A DNA stretch of 64,000 nucleotides. Origin: Brachybacterium halotolerans (lineage in GTDB: Bacteria > Actinomycetota > Actinomycetes > Actinomycetales > Dermabacteraceae). Below the pieces are notes generated by a model. The model did not search any database and was not told the DNA's origin. It saw nothing but the letters and a program-made list of their open reading frames with translations. This document shows positions 9,350 through 17,540 of the stretch, one piece after another (the stretch's first letter is position 1; each line of letters starts with the position of its first letter). Location: assembly GCF_016623465.1 (NCBI RefSeq), contig NZ_JAEDAJ010000008.1, forward strand, positions 62,001 through 126,000, in the 5' to 3' direction. A program made the position numbers and the translations under genes.

Positions 9350-10510
9350 ATGAGCGAGAACCCGAAGAACGGCATTCCGGAGGTCGGCGTCCCGGGGCCC
9401 GAGGACCCGACGTCGGGCGGCCCTGACGTCGTCCGTCCCTCGCGCCGCACCGTGCTCGGGGTCGGCGCGCTCTCGGCCGTCGCTCTGCTGGGCACGGGCG
9501 CGCTCGCCGGTCCCCGGCCCGCGCGGCTCGGCGCACCGACGGGCAACCAGGATCTCGCGGCCGAGCTCGCCGACCACCTCACCGGCCAGCGCACCGTCGC
9601 GTGCGCGCTGATCGACGGCGACGACGTCCGCTTCGCGGGCTTCGGGACCGACGAGCACCGGGAGTTCGAGGTCGGCTCGGTATCGAAGACGTTCACCGCG
9701 GCCCTCGTCATGGACGCGGTCCGCCGCGGCGAGCTGGAGCTCGAGGCGACCGTGCAGGACGTGCTCGGCGCGAGCGCGAAGTGCTCGGCGATCCCGGACG
9801 TGACCGTGCGCGACCTCGCGAGCCACACCTCGGGCATCCCGTCGCTGCCGGCGCCGGTGATCGCGAAGAACCTCTGGCGCACGCCCCTGCACCGCGATCC
9901 GTACGCGGGCTTCGGCGCGCAGGAGGTCGTGGACCTCGCGCTGGACGTGACGCCCGTGGGCCGCGGCTCGGTCGCCTACTCCAACCACGGCGTCGCCCTC
10001 GAAGGACAGCTCGTCGCCCGCGCCGCCGGCGCGTCCTGGCCGGAGCTCCTCGCGGAGCGGGTGCTCACGCCGATGGGCCTCACGGCCACGCGCGCCCCGA
10101 TCACTGCATCACGGCTCGGGGCGAAGGCCCCGACGGGCTTCACGGGCACCGGCCACCGCAGTGCCGCGTGGACCATGGACGGCTTCGCTCCGGCGGGCGG
10201 CATCCGTTCGACCGCGGCCGACCTGGTCACCTGGGTGCGCTCGATGATGGACGGCTCCAATGCCGGGGCCGACGGGATCCGCCCCACTGCGCGGCAGGAC
10301 GAGAAGACCTCGGTGGGCGTCAACTGGTTCACGACCACGCTGGCGGGCGGCGGCCGCGCCGTCTGGCACAACGGAGAGACCGGCGGCTTCCACAGCTTCT
10401 GCGGCTTCTCGCCCGAGGCGAAGCGGGGGTGGGTCCTGCTCTCCGACACGGCCGACTCCGGGACCGACGACCTCGCCTTCCGGATCCTCGACGGGGAGGT
10501 CGCGGCATGA
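9350..10510 (+). CDS. Tat-exported serine hydrolase of the class C beta-lactamase fold
   Basis: A 386-residue secreted or membrane-anchored enzyme. SRRTVLG (residues 31-37) followed by a hydrophobic stretch is a Tat signal after an unusually long N-region. The catalytic triad of the serine beta-lactamase/DD-peptidase fold is visible: SVSK at 110-113, YSN at 210-212 and HNG at 340-342. Members include esterases, D-aminopeptidases and penicillin-binding-like proteins, so beta-lactam hydrolysis is not implied. It overlaps the next gene by four bases (ATGA). Confidence 0.88.
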   Translation: MSENPKNGIPEVGVPGPEDPTSGGPDVVRPSRRTVLGVGALSAVALLGTGALAGPRPARLGAPTGNQDLAAELADHLTGQRTVACALIDGDDVRFAGFGTDEHREFEVGSVSKTFTAALVMDAVRRGELELEATVQDVLGASAKCSAIPDVTVRDLASHTSGIPSLPAPVIAKNLWRTPLHRDPYAGFGAQEVVDLALDVTPVGRGSVAYSNHGVALEGQLVARAAGASWPELLAERVLTPMGLTATRAPITASRLGAKAPTGFTGTGHRSAAWTMDGFAPAGGIRSTAADLVTWVRSMMDGSNAGADGIRPTARQDEKTSVGVNWFTTTLAGGGRAVWHNGETGGFHSFCGFSPEAKRGWVLLSDTADSGTDDLAFRILDGEVAA

Positions 10511-10953
10511 ACGTCGCCGGCCTGCTGCTCGCCCTCGCCCCCTACGGGGCAGCACTGCTGCTCACGCTGCTGCTGATCCTCGAGCTCGTCCACATGCTGC
10601 TGAGGCGCCGCCATCCGCTGCGCATCCTCGAGCATGTGCTGAGCTGCGGGCTCTTCCTCCTTCTCGCGGGCCTGATGGTGCCGATCGGCGGCGCTCTCAC
10701 GATCGTCTGGTGGGTGTTCGTGGCGTTGTCGCTCGGCGCGGCGATCCTGGCCCTGACGCGCAGCCGGGTCGCGGCCCCGAAGGCGGCGTCGACGCCGCCC
10801 GAGGCGCTCCCGGCACGCGGCACCCCGGCGGCCGCAGAGGCTCGACGCAATCGTCGCCGCCTCCACCGCGCCACGCGGCCGACGACCCCCGAGGTCGCGA
10901 TCACCGTCGCCCTCTTCGCAGGCGCCGCGACCCTCTGGCTCCTCGCCGGCTGA
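10507..10953 (+). CDS. Small membrane protein, partner of the serine hydrolase
   Basis: A 148-residue protein, unrecognised by family. Hydrophobic segments at about residues 3-25, 43-62, 64-84 and 129-147 suggest four membrane helices, with a basic Ala/Arg-rich loop near 86-125. It is translationally coupled to the serine hydrolase by an ATGA overlap, so the two probably act together in the envelope. No function can be assigned from sequence. Confidence 0.75.
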   Translation: MNVAGLLLALAPYGAALLLTLLLILELVHMLLRRRHPLRILEHVLSCGLFLLLAGLMVPIGGALTIVWWVFVALSLGAAILALTRSRVAAPKAASTPPEALPARGTPAAAEARRNRRRLHRATRPTTPEVAITVALFAGAATLWLLAG

Positions 10954-11027
10954 TCCCGAGCTCCCCGCGCAGCCCTCCAACGCCCCGCGCAGCCCCGCGC
11001 CCGGCGCACCCCGCGCCCGGCGCAGCC

Positions 11028-11087
11028 CTCGAGAGGTACGAAGTTGTTGCCAAGAACCGTCTTGGCAACAACTTCGTACCTCTCGAG
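11028..11087. terminator. Perfect 28-bp hairpin between convergent genes (repeat family member 1)
   Basis: Two perfect 28-base arms (11028-11055 and 11060-11087) flank a four-base loop ACCG. The arm contains GGTACGAAGTTGTTGCCAAG. It lies at the 3' ends of two convergent units, so a bidirectional terminator without a U-tract is the likely role. A closely related hairpin is at 23945 and a more distant one at 43391. Confidence 0.75.
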
Positions 11088-11145
11088 CACCGAATGGCGG
11101 TTCGAGGATCGGATGGCTGCGGCTGAGCGGGTGGCGCCCCGCCCA

Positions 11146-11976
11146 TCAGCGGCCGCGAACCGGCAGCCAGTCCAGGACGTCCTGGATGCCGCGGTCCCAG
11201 AATTCCCAGGCGTGGGTGCCGGGGCGCAGTCGGGAGGTGAGGTCGATGCCGCGCTCCTCGGCCAGGTCGATGAACGCCTGGTTCTGGGTGACCAGGTGGT
11301 CCTCGGTGCCGCAGTCCAGGAACAGCTGCGGCAGGGCGGTCGGATCGGCCGAGCCCAGCAGTCCCATGAGGTCGTCGGACGTGCCGGCGATGTCCTGACC
11401 ACCCCAGATGCGCTGGGCGAGCTGACCCGCATGCTGGCTGAGGTCGAGGGCCACGGGGTCCAGCGCACCGGAGAGCGAGGCCGCGGCGGCGAAGCGCTCG
11501 GAGTGGTTCAGGGCGAGCTTGAAGGCGCCGAACCCGCCCATGGACAGGCCGGCGACGAAGGTGTCCTCGCGCGCCGTGGAGATCCGGAACGTGCGTGCGA
11601 GCAGCTGCGGCAGCTCCTCGGAGACGAAGGTCCAGTACTTCTCGCCGACGGCCTCGTCGGTGTAGAAGGAGCGGCGCACCTCGGGCATGACCACAGCGAT
11701 CCCGCGCTCGGCGGCATAGCGCTCGATCGAGGTGCGGCGCTCCCAGATCGTGCAGTCGTCGCTCAGCCCGTGCAGCAGGTAGAGCACGGGGACGCCGCGC
11801 GGGGCAACCACCTCGCCGCCCGCGTCGCCGCCTGCGGCGCCCTCACCACCGTCTTCAGCGCCGGCGCCGTCGGCCCCGCCCATCCCGATGCCGGCCGCCT
11901 GCTGCGGCATGAGCACCACCATCGAGGTGCCCATGCCGAGGGACTCGGCGAAGAAGTCGGTGCGCATGCGGATCAT
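11146..11976 (-). CDS. Esterase (alpha/beta hydrolase, S-formylglutathione hydrolase-like family)
   Basis: A 276-residue putative carboxylesterase without a signal peptide. The fold markers are YLLHGLSDD (oxyanion region), nucleophile elbow GLSMGG with Ser145, Asp226 in DCGTEDH and His255 in GTHAWEFWD. It resembles the esterase D/mycolyltransferase-like group of small acyl esterases. A Gly/Ala-rich acidic insert at about residues 30-57 is unusual. Its promoter region holds a 15-bp tandem repeat. The natural substrate is unknown. Confidence 0.85.
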   Translation of the reverse strand: MIRMRTDFFAESLGMGTSMVVLMPQQAAGIGMGGADGAGAEDGGEGAAGGDAGGEVVAPRGVPVLYLLHGLSDDCTIWERRTSIERYAAERGIAVVMPEVRRSFYTDEAVGEKYWTFVSEELPQLLARTFRISTAREDTFVAGLSMGGFGAFKLALNHSERFAAAASLSGALDPVALDLSQHAGQLAQRIWGGQDIAGTSDDLMGLLGSADPTALPQLFLDCGTEDHLVTQNQAFIDLAEERGIDLTSRLRPGTHAWEFWDRGIQDVLDWLPVRGR

Positions 11977-11987
11977 GGGGGCTCCTC

Positions 11988-12047
11988 GTGGCTCTGCGGT
12001 CAGCGGCTCTGCGGCCAGTGGCTCTGCGGTGAGTGGCTCAGCGGTCT
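11988..12047. repeat. Four 15-bp tandem repeats upstream of the esterase
   Basis: Units GTGGCTCTGCGGTCA, GCGGCTCTGCGGCCA, GTGGCTCTGCGGTGA and GTGGCTCAGCGGTCT run head to tail with few differences. The array ends 11 bases from the esterase start codon and occupies its expected promoter. It may have arisen by slippage or serve as a regulator array. Confidence 0.8.
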
Positions 12048-12096
12048 TGGGGTCTCGCCCGTCGCTCGTGCGCGGCGCCGCCCCGGTGGGTCGACC

Positions 12097-13548
12097 TCAG
12101 TATCCCAGCAGCCGCCCCACAGCGGGCTGCCTGCGGGCATAGGCGTCGACGAGCTTCCCGCCCAGGTCGACCGAGCGCACGAGGGGGTGCGTGGAGAAGC
12201 CCTCCCACGCGGCGCGGCGGGCGCGCACCGGATCACCGACGGTCGCGGCCTCGAGGATGCAGCGCTCCGCGCCGCGCTGCTGGGCCATCAGTCCGAGCTG
12301 CTCGAGGGGGACGGGGCCGACGGCCTGCGGATGGACGCCGTCGCCGTCGACCAGGCAGGGGAGCTCGAGGACGAGATCGGCCGGCAGCTGCGGGACGATG
12401 CGCCCGGAGAGGTCGACGGCGGTCGAAGATCCGGCCCGCGCATTGCCGACGTCCAGGATCATCCGCTCGGTGCGGCCGCTCGCGATCGCGGTCATCAGGC
12501 GCAGCGCGACCTCCTGGTAACCGCCCCCGGCGACGTCCTCGGGACGGCGCTCCTCGTCGGCCTCCCGGGACTCGGCCATGTAGGTCGCCTCGCGCTCGTG
12601 CAGCGTCGCGCGCCAGGCCGCGAGCGGTCTGTCACAGCAGGCCTCCGACCTCGCCCCCGACCCCTCCGCGGCCTGCCGGTAGAACCGTCCCTGCTGCTCG
12701 ACGAGGAACTCGCCGCGGGTGGTGCCGGCCTCGAGGATCCGCTCCCGGGCCTGCTGGGTGAACAGGTAGTAGTAGAGGTACTCGTTGGGCAGGGCGCGCA
12801 TGGCGCGCACCCAGTCGAAGCCCACGAGCCGCGCTTCCTCGATCTGCTCGAGGGCGGAGTCGTCGGCGAGGATCCCCGGCAGGCGGTCCTCGCCGTCGAC
12901 CGAGAGGCCGCGCAGCCAGCCCAGATGGTTCAGGCCCACGTAGTCGATGCCGATGCGGTCGAGGGCGTCGGGCGCGTCGACGTCCTCGCCGATCAGGCGG
13001 CTCACGCGCCGCACCAGGCCGATCGGGGTGTCGCAGATCCCCACCACGCGGTCGCCCAGCACCGAGCGCATGGCCTCCGTGACGATGCCCGCGGGATTGG
13101 TGAAGGTGATGGTCCAGGCGCGGGGCGCGACCTCGGCGATGGTGCGGGCGATTTCGAGGGCCACGGGCAGCGTGCGCAGCGCGTAGGCGAGGCCGCCGGC
13201 GCCCACGGTCTCCTGGCCCAGCAGCCCCAGGTCGAGGGCGACGCGCTCGTCGACCGTCCGCCCCTCGGCGCCGCCCACGCGCACGGCGCTGAACACGAAG
13301 TCCGCGCCGGCCACGGCCTCGCGCAGATCGGTGGTCGCGATCAGGCGGGGCAGGGGGCCGACGGTCCGCCCCTGCGCGCGCAGCTCGGCCCCGAGGTCCT
13401 CGACGACCCGTTCGATGGTGCGCAGGCGGGACGGTTCGACGTCCTGCAGGACGATCTCGTCGATCGTGAGCCCGGTGGCGCCGGTCGCGGCCGCCTCGTA
13501 GACGAGCGGGACGCGGAAGCCTCCGCCGCCCAGGATGGTGAGCTTCAT
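12097..13548 (-). CDS. Glycoside hydrolase family 4 enzyme
   Basis: NAD+- and metal-dependent glycosidase of 483 residues. The N-terminal MKLTILGGGGFRVP is the NAD-binding start of GH4; FTNPAGIVTEA, GICDTPIG (metal-ligand Cys) and YVGLNHLGW (metal-ligand His) follow in the expected order. The CDTP signature resembles the CDMP variant known from phospho-alpha-glucosidases more than the CN(V/I)P of phospho-beta-glucosidases, but specificity is not settled. The start overlaps the DeoR stop by ATGA. With no PTS nearby, its substrate is probably delivered by the divergent ABC importer and perhaps phosphorylated by the PfkB kinase (inference). Confidence 0.88.
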   Translation of the reverse strand: MKLTILGGGGFRVPLVYEAAATGATGLTIDEIVLQDVEPSRLRTIERVVEDLGAELRAQGRTVGPLPRLIATTDLREAVAGADFVFSAVRVGGAEGRTVDERVALDLGLLGQETVGAGGLAYALRTLPVALEIARTIAEVAPRAWTITFTNPAGIVTEAMRSVLGDRVVGICDTPIGLVRRVSRLIGEDVDAPDALDRIGIDYVGLNHLGWLRGLSVDGEDRLPGILADDSALEQIEEARLVGFDWVRAMRALPNEYLYYYLFTQQARERILEAGTTRGEFLVEQQGRFYRQAAEGSGARSEACCDRPLAAWRATLHEREATYMAESREADEERRPEDVAGGGYQEVALRLMTAIASGRTERMILDVGNARAGSSTAVDLSGRIVPQLPADLVLELPCLVDGDGVHPQAVGPVPLEQLGLMAQQRGAERCILEAATVGDPVRARRAAWEGFSTHPLVRSVDLGGKLVDAYARRQPAVGRLLGY

Positions 13549-14315
13549 GGGGTGAGGACCTCCAGGTCGGAGTCGGGGGGCAGGTCCAGCTCGCGGGCCG
13601 ACGGCGCTCTGTCCGTGACGAGCTGATCGAAGCGTGTGAGCGGCGCGACCTCGAGGTACCCGGTGCCGGGCAGCTTCTCGTGGTCGGCCAGCAGGCAGGA
13701 GACGGTCGCGATGTCGAGCAGGCCGCGCTTGATCGGCACCTCGCTGGGGGTCGTGTCCAGCACGGTCCCGTCGGCCCGGATCCCGGAGGTGCCCAGGAAG
13801 GCGCGGTCCACACGGATCTGGCGCAGCGCGGACTCGGTGAGGGGGCCGACGAGGCTGCCGTAGGTGGGGCGCAGGATCCCGCCGAGCACCACGAGCTCCA
13901 CGTCGCGCGCCCCCGCGAGCCCTCGCACGACGGCGAGGGACGAGGTCACCACGGTGATGGAGCGACCCAGCAGGAAGGGGCACATGGCGGCGACAGTGGT
14001 GCCGATGTCCAGGGCGATGACGTCGCCGTCGGCCACCTGGGCCGCCGCCCGCTGGGCCATCTCGCGCTTGGGGCCGACGGCGTCGCGGGCGACCTGCTCG
14101 AAGCGCCGCGGGTCGGGCTCGGGGTGCGCGTCGCCCCGCGGGTCGCACGCGCCGCCGCGCACGCGCCGCACCTGGCCGTCCGAGGCGAGCTGCTCGAGAT
14201 CCCGTCGGATCGTCGCCTCCGAGGCGGCGAAGGACTGCGCGAGATCGGCGACCGGGACCGAGCCGCGGCGGCGCACGGCGGCGACGATCCCACGGCGGCG
14301 GTCATCGGTGAGCAT
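13545..14315 (-). CDS. DeoR-family transcriptional regulator
   Basis: Sugar-phosphate-responsive repressor family, 256 residues. The N-terminal helix-turn-helix (RRGSVPVADLAQSFAASEAT, IRRDLEQL) and the linker sequence VRRVRGGA are typical, followed by a DeoR-C sensor domain (DGDVIALDIGTT, LVGPLTESAL). It is cotranscribed with the GH4 gene and divergent from the ABC operon, so it probably controls both. A TAGGTT box six bases upstream of the ATG and no ribosome site suggest a leaderless transcript whose -35 region falls in the direct repeats at 14341-14390. Confidence 0.9.
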   Translation of the reverse strand: MLTDDRRRGIVAAVRRRGSVPVADLAQSFAASEATIRRDLEQLASDGQVRRVRGGACDPRGDAHPEPDPRRFEQVARDAVGPKREMAQRAAAQVADGDVIALDIGTTVAAMCPFLLGRSITVVTSSLAVVRGLAGARDVELVVLGGILRPTYGSLVGPLTESALRQIRVDRAFLGTSGIRADGTVLDTTPSEVPIKRGLLDIATVSCLLADHEKLPGTGYLEVAPLTRFDQLVTDRAPSARELDLPPDSDLEVLTP

Positions 14316-14327
14316 GCGGTCAACCTA
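14316..14327 (-). promoter_or_regulatory. Leaderless -10 box for the DeoR gene
   Basis: On the minus strand, TAGGTT (14327-14322) is followed by six bases and the ATG at 14315. Confidence 0.5.
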
Positions 14328-14340
14328 GCACCGCGCACGC

Positions 14341-14390
14341 ATCTTCACGCAGTTCCGAACACGTCCATCCATCTTCTCGCATCCTCGCGC
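14341..14390. promoter_or_regulatory. Helically phased direct repeats, probable DeoR operator
   Basis: Three decamers with consensus ATCYTCNCGC occur at 14341 (ATCTTCACGC), 14371 (ATCTTCTCGC) and 14381 (ATCCTCGCGC). Their offsets of 30 and 10 bases place them on one face of the helix. They lie between DeoR and the importer operon; DeoR proteins commonly bind direct repeats. Role inferred. Confidence 0.6.
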
Positions 14391-14432
14391 AACCTGTGGG
14401 AAGCTGAGGTCCCCGCTCCCCTGGAGGACCTC

Positions 14433-15788
14433 ATGCACCGTCGCCAGTTCCTCGCCTCCGCCACCGCCGTCGGCGGCATGGCCGCCCTCGCCGCCTGCGC
14501 TCCCGGCACCGGCACCACCGACGACCCCACCGGCCCGTCGTCCGACGAGGTCGACACCGACGTCGCCGGACTCGGCGACATCACCCTGCGGGTGTGGGAC
14601 CAGGAGGTCCGCGGCTCGCAGGACGAGGCCATCACCGCCCTCATCAAGGCCTTCGAGAAGAAGTTCTCGAACGTGAAGATCGACCGCGTCAAGCAGTCCT
14701 TCGACGATCTGCAGAAGCAGACCGCCCTCACCCTCTCCGGGGCCGACGTCCCCGACGTCCTGCAGGTCAACAATGCGCGCGCCGACATGGGCGAGTTCGT
14801 GAAGGCCGGGCAGCTGCTGGACCTCTCGGGCTATGCGGAGGCGTACGGCTGGTCGAAGCGCTTCTCAGACTCCGTGCTCTCCAAGGCCCGCTACTCGAAG
14901 GACGCGAAGACCTTCGGCGAGGGCTCTCTCTGGGGCGTGCCGCAGACCGGCGAGGTCTGCGGCATCTACTACAGCGCGAAGGGGCTGAAGGGCATCGGCG
15001 CCGAGCCGCCGACCTCGTGGGACGAGCTGCGGACGGTCCTGGAGACGGCGGAGAAGGCCGGCGAGCTGCCGATCATGCTCGGAAACCTCGACAAGTGGCC
15101 GGCGCTCCACGTGTTCGGCCCGCTCCAGGCCGCCTACGTGGACCCCGAGCAGATCACGAAGCTCGCCATGGGCAACGCGGGCGGCGACTGGACCGACGCG
15201 AAGAACGTCGACGCCCTCACCGAGCTCGCCGACTGGGCGGAGAAGAAGTACCTGGGCGACTCCCCCAACGGCCTGGACTACGACGCCGCCTGGGCGGACT
15301 TCACCAAGGGCACGGGCGTGCTGCTGATCGGCGGCTCCTGGCTGGGCACCGACATGGCCAAGGCCATGGGGGACGACCTGCACTTCATGGCCCCGCCCGC
15401 CGGCGTCGGCGGGAAAGTCGCGACCACGGGCGGCACCGGTCTGCCGTTCTCGATCCCCGCGAAGGCGAAGAACCAGGTCGCGGCCGCGGCCTACATCGAC
15501 TTCATCACCAGCGAGGACGCGATGAAGCTGATCGCCGAGAACGGCGGCATGCCCGTGCTGGACACCGCCGACCTCGCTCCGGAGAAGGGCGTGAACAAGG
15601 AGATCTTCGAGGCCTTCGACACCGTCTCGAACGACGGCGTGCTGCTGCCCTACCTCGACTACGCGACCCCCACGTTCTCCGACACCGCGGGCGCGACCCT
15701 GCAGGAGCTGATCGGCGGGCAGTCCTCGCCCAAGGACGCCGCGGCGGCCCTGCAGAAGGACTACGCGGACTTCACGGGCGCCTCGTGA
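14433..15788 (+). CDS. ABC sugar importer, lipoprotein binding component
   Basis: Extracellular solute-binding protein of family 1, 451 residues. The signal peptide ends in the lipobox LAAC with Cys22; HRRQFL also fits a Tat-dependent lipoprotein. The mature protein has the typical two-lobe features (GDITLRVWDQE, GADVPDVLQVNN, YYSAKGLKGIGAEPPTSWDE, FSIPAKAKNQVAAAAYIDFI). Spacing to CTGGAGGACC supports the ATG at 14433. It heads an operon with two permeases, a kinase and a deacetylase. No ATPase gene is included, so a shared MsmK/UgpC-like ATPase elsewhere is expected. The ligand is probably an oligosaccharide; its identity is unknown. Confidence 0.9.
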   Translation: MHRRQFLASATAVGGMAALAACAPGTGTTDDPTGPSSDEVDTDVAGLGDITLRVWDQEVRGSQDEAITALIKAFEKKFSNVKIDRVKQSFDDLQKQTALTLSGADVPDVLQVNNARADMGEFVKAGQLLDLSGYAEAYGWSKRFSDSVLSKARYSKDAKTFGEGSLWGVPQTGEVCGIYYSAKGLKGIGAEPPTSWDELRTVLETAEKAGELPIMLGNLDKWPALHVFGPLQAAYVDPEQITKLAMGNAGGDWTDAKNVDALTELADWAEKKYLGDSPNGLDYDAAWADFTKGTGVLLIGGSWLGTDMAKAMGDDLHFMAPPAGVGGKVATTGGTGLPFSIPAKAKNQVAAAAYIDFITSEDAMKLIAENGGMPVLDTADLAPEKGVNKEIFEAFDTVSNDGVLLPYLDYATPTFSDTAGATLQELIGGQSSPKDAAAALQKDYADFTGAS

Positions 15789-16720
15789 GCACGCGCGCGG
15801 GGAACACGAGGACACGGCGCCGGAGCGCCCCGTCGGCCGTGGTCCGGGGCCGGCTCACGCCGTACCTGTTCCTGCTGCCCGGCTTCGTGGTCTACGCGGC
15901 GTTCGCGCTGTACCCGCTCGTGCGCTCGGCCCAGTTCTCGCTGTACGACTGGTCGGGGATCGGTGCCTCGACGTTCGTGGGGCTGGGCAACTACGCGGAC
16001 CTGCTGCACGACGGCGGCTTCCTCGCCGCGATCGGCAACGCGCTCGTGCTCATCATCTTCTACGCGCTGCTGCCGCTCGCGATCGGCCTGCTGCTCGCCG
16101 CGGTGCTGCGCCGTGCGCAGGTGCGCGGGCTCGGCCTCTTCCGCACCGTGATCTTCCTGCCGCAGGTGGTCGCGCTGGTCGTGGTCGCCGTCGCCTGGAA
16201 GCACATCTATGCGCCCGACGGCCCTTTGAACACCGTGCTGCGCGCCGTGGGCCTGGACTCGCTGGCCCGCGGCTGGCTGGGCGATCCCGGGGCGGCGCTG
16301 CCCGCCGTGGGGTTCATCGGCACCTGGCTCGAGATGGGCCTGGTGATGCTCCTGCTGCTCGCGGGCATGAGCCGCATCCCCGAGGACCTCTATGAGGCGG
16401 CGCGCCTGGACGGCGCCGGTCCGGTGCGCGAGTTCTTCGCGATCACCCTGCCCTCGGTGCGCGGGGAGATCGTCTCGGCGCTCGTGCTGACGATCATCGC
16501 CGCCCTGAAGACCTTCGACCTCGTCTACATGACGACCTCGGGCGGACCGGGCGACGCCACCACCGTGCCCAGCTACGAGGTCTACCGGCGCGCCTTCGAG
16601 CTCAAGGACGTGGGCTCCGCGAGCTCCGTCGCGATCGTGCTGACGATCCTCGTGTTCGCGATCAACCTGCTGGTCACGCGCATCGACGAGCGTCCGGAGA
16701 CGCGAGGGGGCCGACGATGA
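15785..16720 (+). CDS. ABC sugar importer permease (MalF-like)
   Basis: Inner-membrane permease of 311 residues with six predicted helices, beginning at LTPYLFLLPGFVVYAAFALY. The cytoplasmic coupling loop EAARLDGAGPVREFFAITLP is the EAA motif that contacts the ATPase. The GTG start overlaps the binding-protein stop by four bases, and the end overlaps the next permease, showing a tightly coupled operon. Confidence 0.92.
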   Translation: MSTRAGNTRTRRRSAPSAVVRGRLTPYLFLLPGFVVYAAFALYPLVRSAQFSLYDWSGIGASTFVGLGNYADLLHDGGFLAAIGNALVLIIFYALLPLAIGLLLAAVLRRAQVRGLGLFRTVIFLPQVVALVVVAVAWKHIYAPDGPLNTVLRAVGLDSLARGWLGDPGAALPAVGFIGTWLEMGLVMLLLLAGMSRIPEDLYEAARLDGAGPVREFFAITLPSVRGEIVSALVLTIIAALKTFDLVYMTTSGGPGDATTVPSYEVYRRAFELKDVGSASSVAIVLTILVFAINLLVTRIDERPETRGGRR

Positions 16721-17523
16721 GGGTCTCCCCCGCCGAGCGCACCATGAACTACGTCGTCCTCGCGGCGTTCGCCGTGTTCGCGCTGTTCCCCGTCGTCACG
16801 ATCCTGCGCGACGCCTTCTCCCCGCGCATCGGCGTCTCCGGCGGGATCCATCCGGAGAACCTGGTCGACGCCTGGCGGATCGGCGGCTTCGGGGCCTCGC
16901 TGGGGAACTCGCTCGTGGTCGCGCTGATCGTCGTGGTGGTCTCGGTGGCCCTGTCGCTGGGCACCGGCTACGCCTTCGGCACCATGCGCTTCCCGGGCTC
17001 GCGCGTGCTGTTCCCGCTGTTCCTGCTGGGGCTCATGATCCCCGCCGAGGCCATCGTGATCCCCCTGTTCTACGACCTGCGCACGGTGGGCCTCACCGAC
17101 ACCTACGCCGCGATCGCCCTGCCGCAGATCGCGCAGTCGATCGCCTTCGGCACCTTCTGGATGCGCGCCCAGTTCCGCGCCCTGCCGCAGAGCCTCGTCG
17201 AGGCCTCCGCGCTCGACGGGGCGGGTCCGCTGCGCACCCTGGTGCGGATCCTGGTCCCGGCCTCGCGGCCCGCGATCGTGACCCTCGTGGTGCTGGTGGG
17301 GCTGTGGACCTGGAACGAGTTCCTCATCGCCCTGGTGATGACCCCGTCGGGCCGTCACCGCACCGCCCCGCTGGGCCTGGCGAACTTCCAGGGCCAGTAC
17401 ACCGCCGACAACGCCCTGCTCGCCGCGGGCGCGATCATCGTCGCCGCGCCGATGCTGATTCTGTTCCTGGTGCTCCAGCGGCACTTCATCCGCGGCATGA
17501 TCGACGGCGCCTCGAAGGAATGA
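16717..17523 (+). CDS. ABC sugar importer permease (MalG-like)
   Basis: Second permease, 268 residues, with six predicted helices. The EAA loop reads EASALDGAGPLRTLVRILVP, and LWTWNEFLIALVMT near residue 196 is typical of the MalG group. It overlaps its neighbours on both sides or nearly so. It pairs with the preceding permease to form the import channel. Confidence 0.92.
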   Translation: MRVSPAERTMNYVVLAAFAVFALFPVVTILRDAFSPRIGVSGGIHPENLVDAWRIGGFGASLGNSLVVALIVVVVSVALSLGTGYAFGTMRFPGSRVLFPLFLLGLMIPAEAIVIPLFYDLRTVGLTDTYAAIALPQIAQSIAFGTFWMRAQFRALPQSLVEASALDGAGPLRTLVRILVPASRPAIVTLVVLVGLWTWNEFLIALVMTPSGRHRTAPLGLANFQGQYTADNALLAAGAIIVAAPMLILFLVLQRHFIRGMIDGASKE

Positions 17524-17540
17524 GAGACGGAGTGAGAGAG

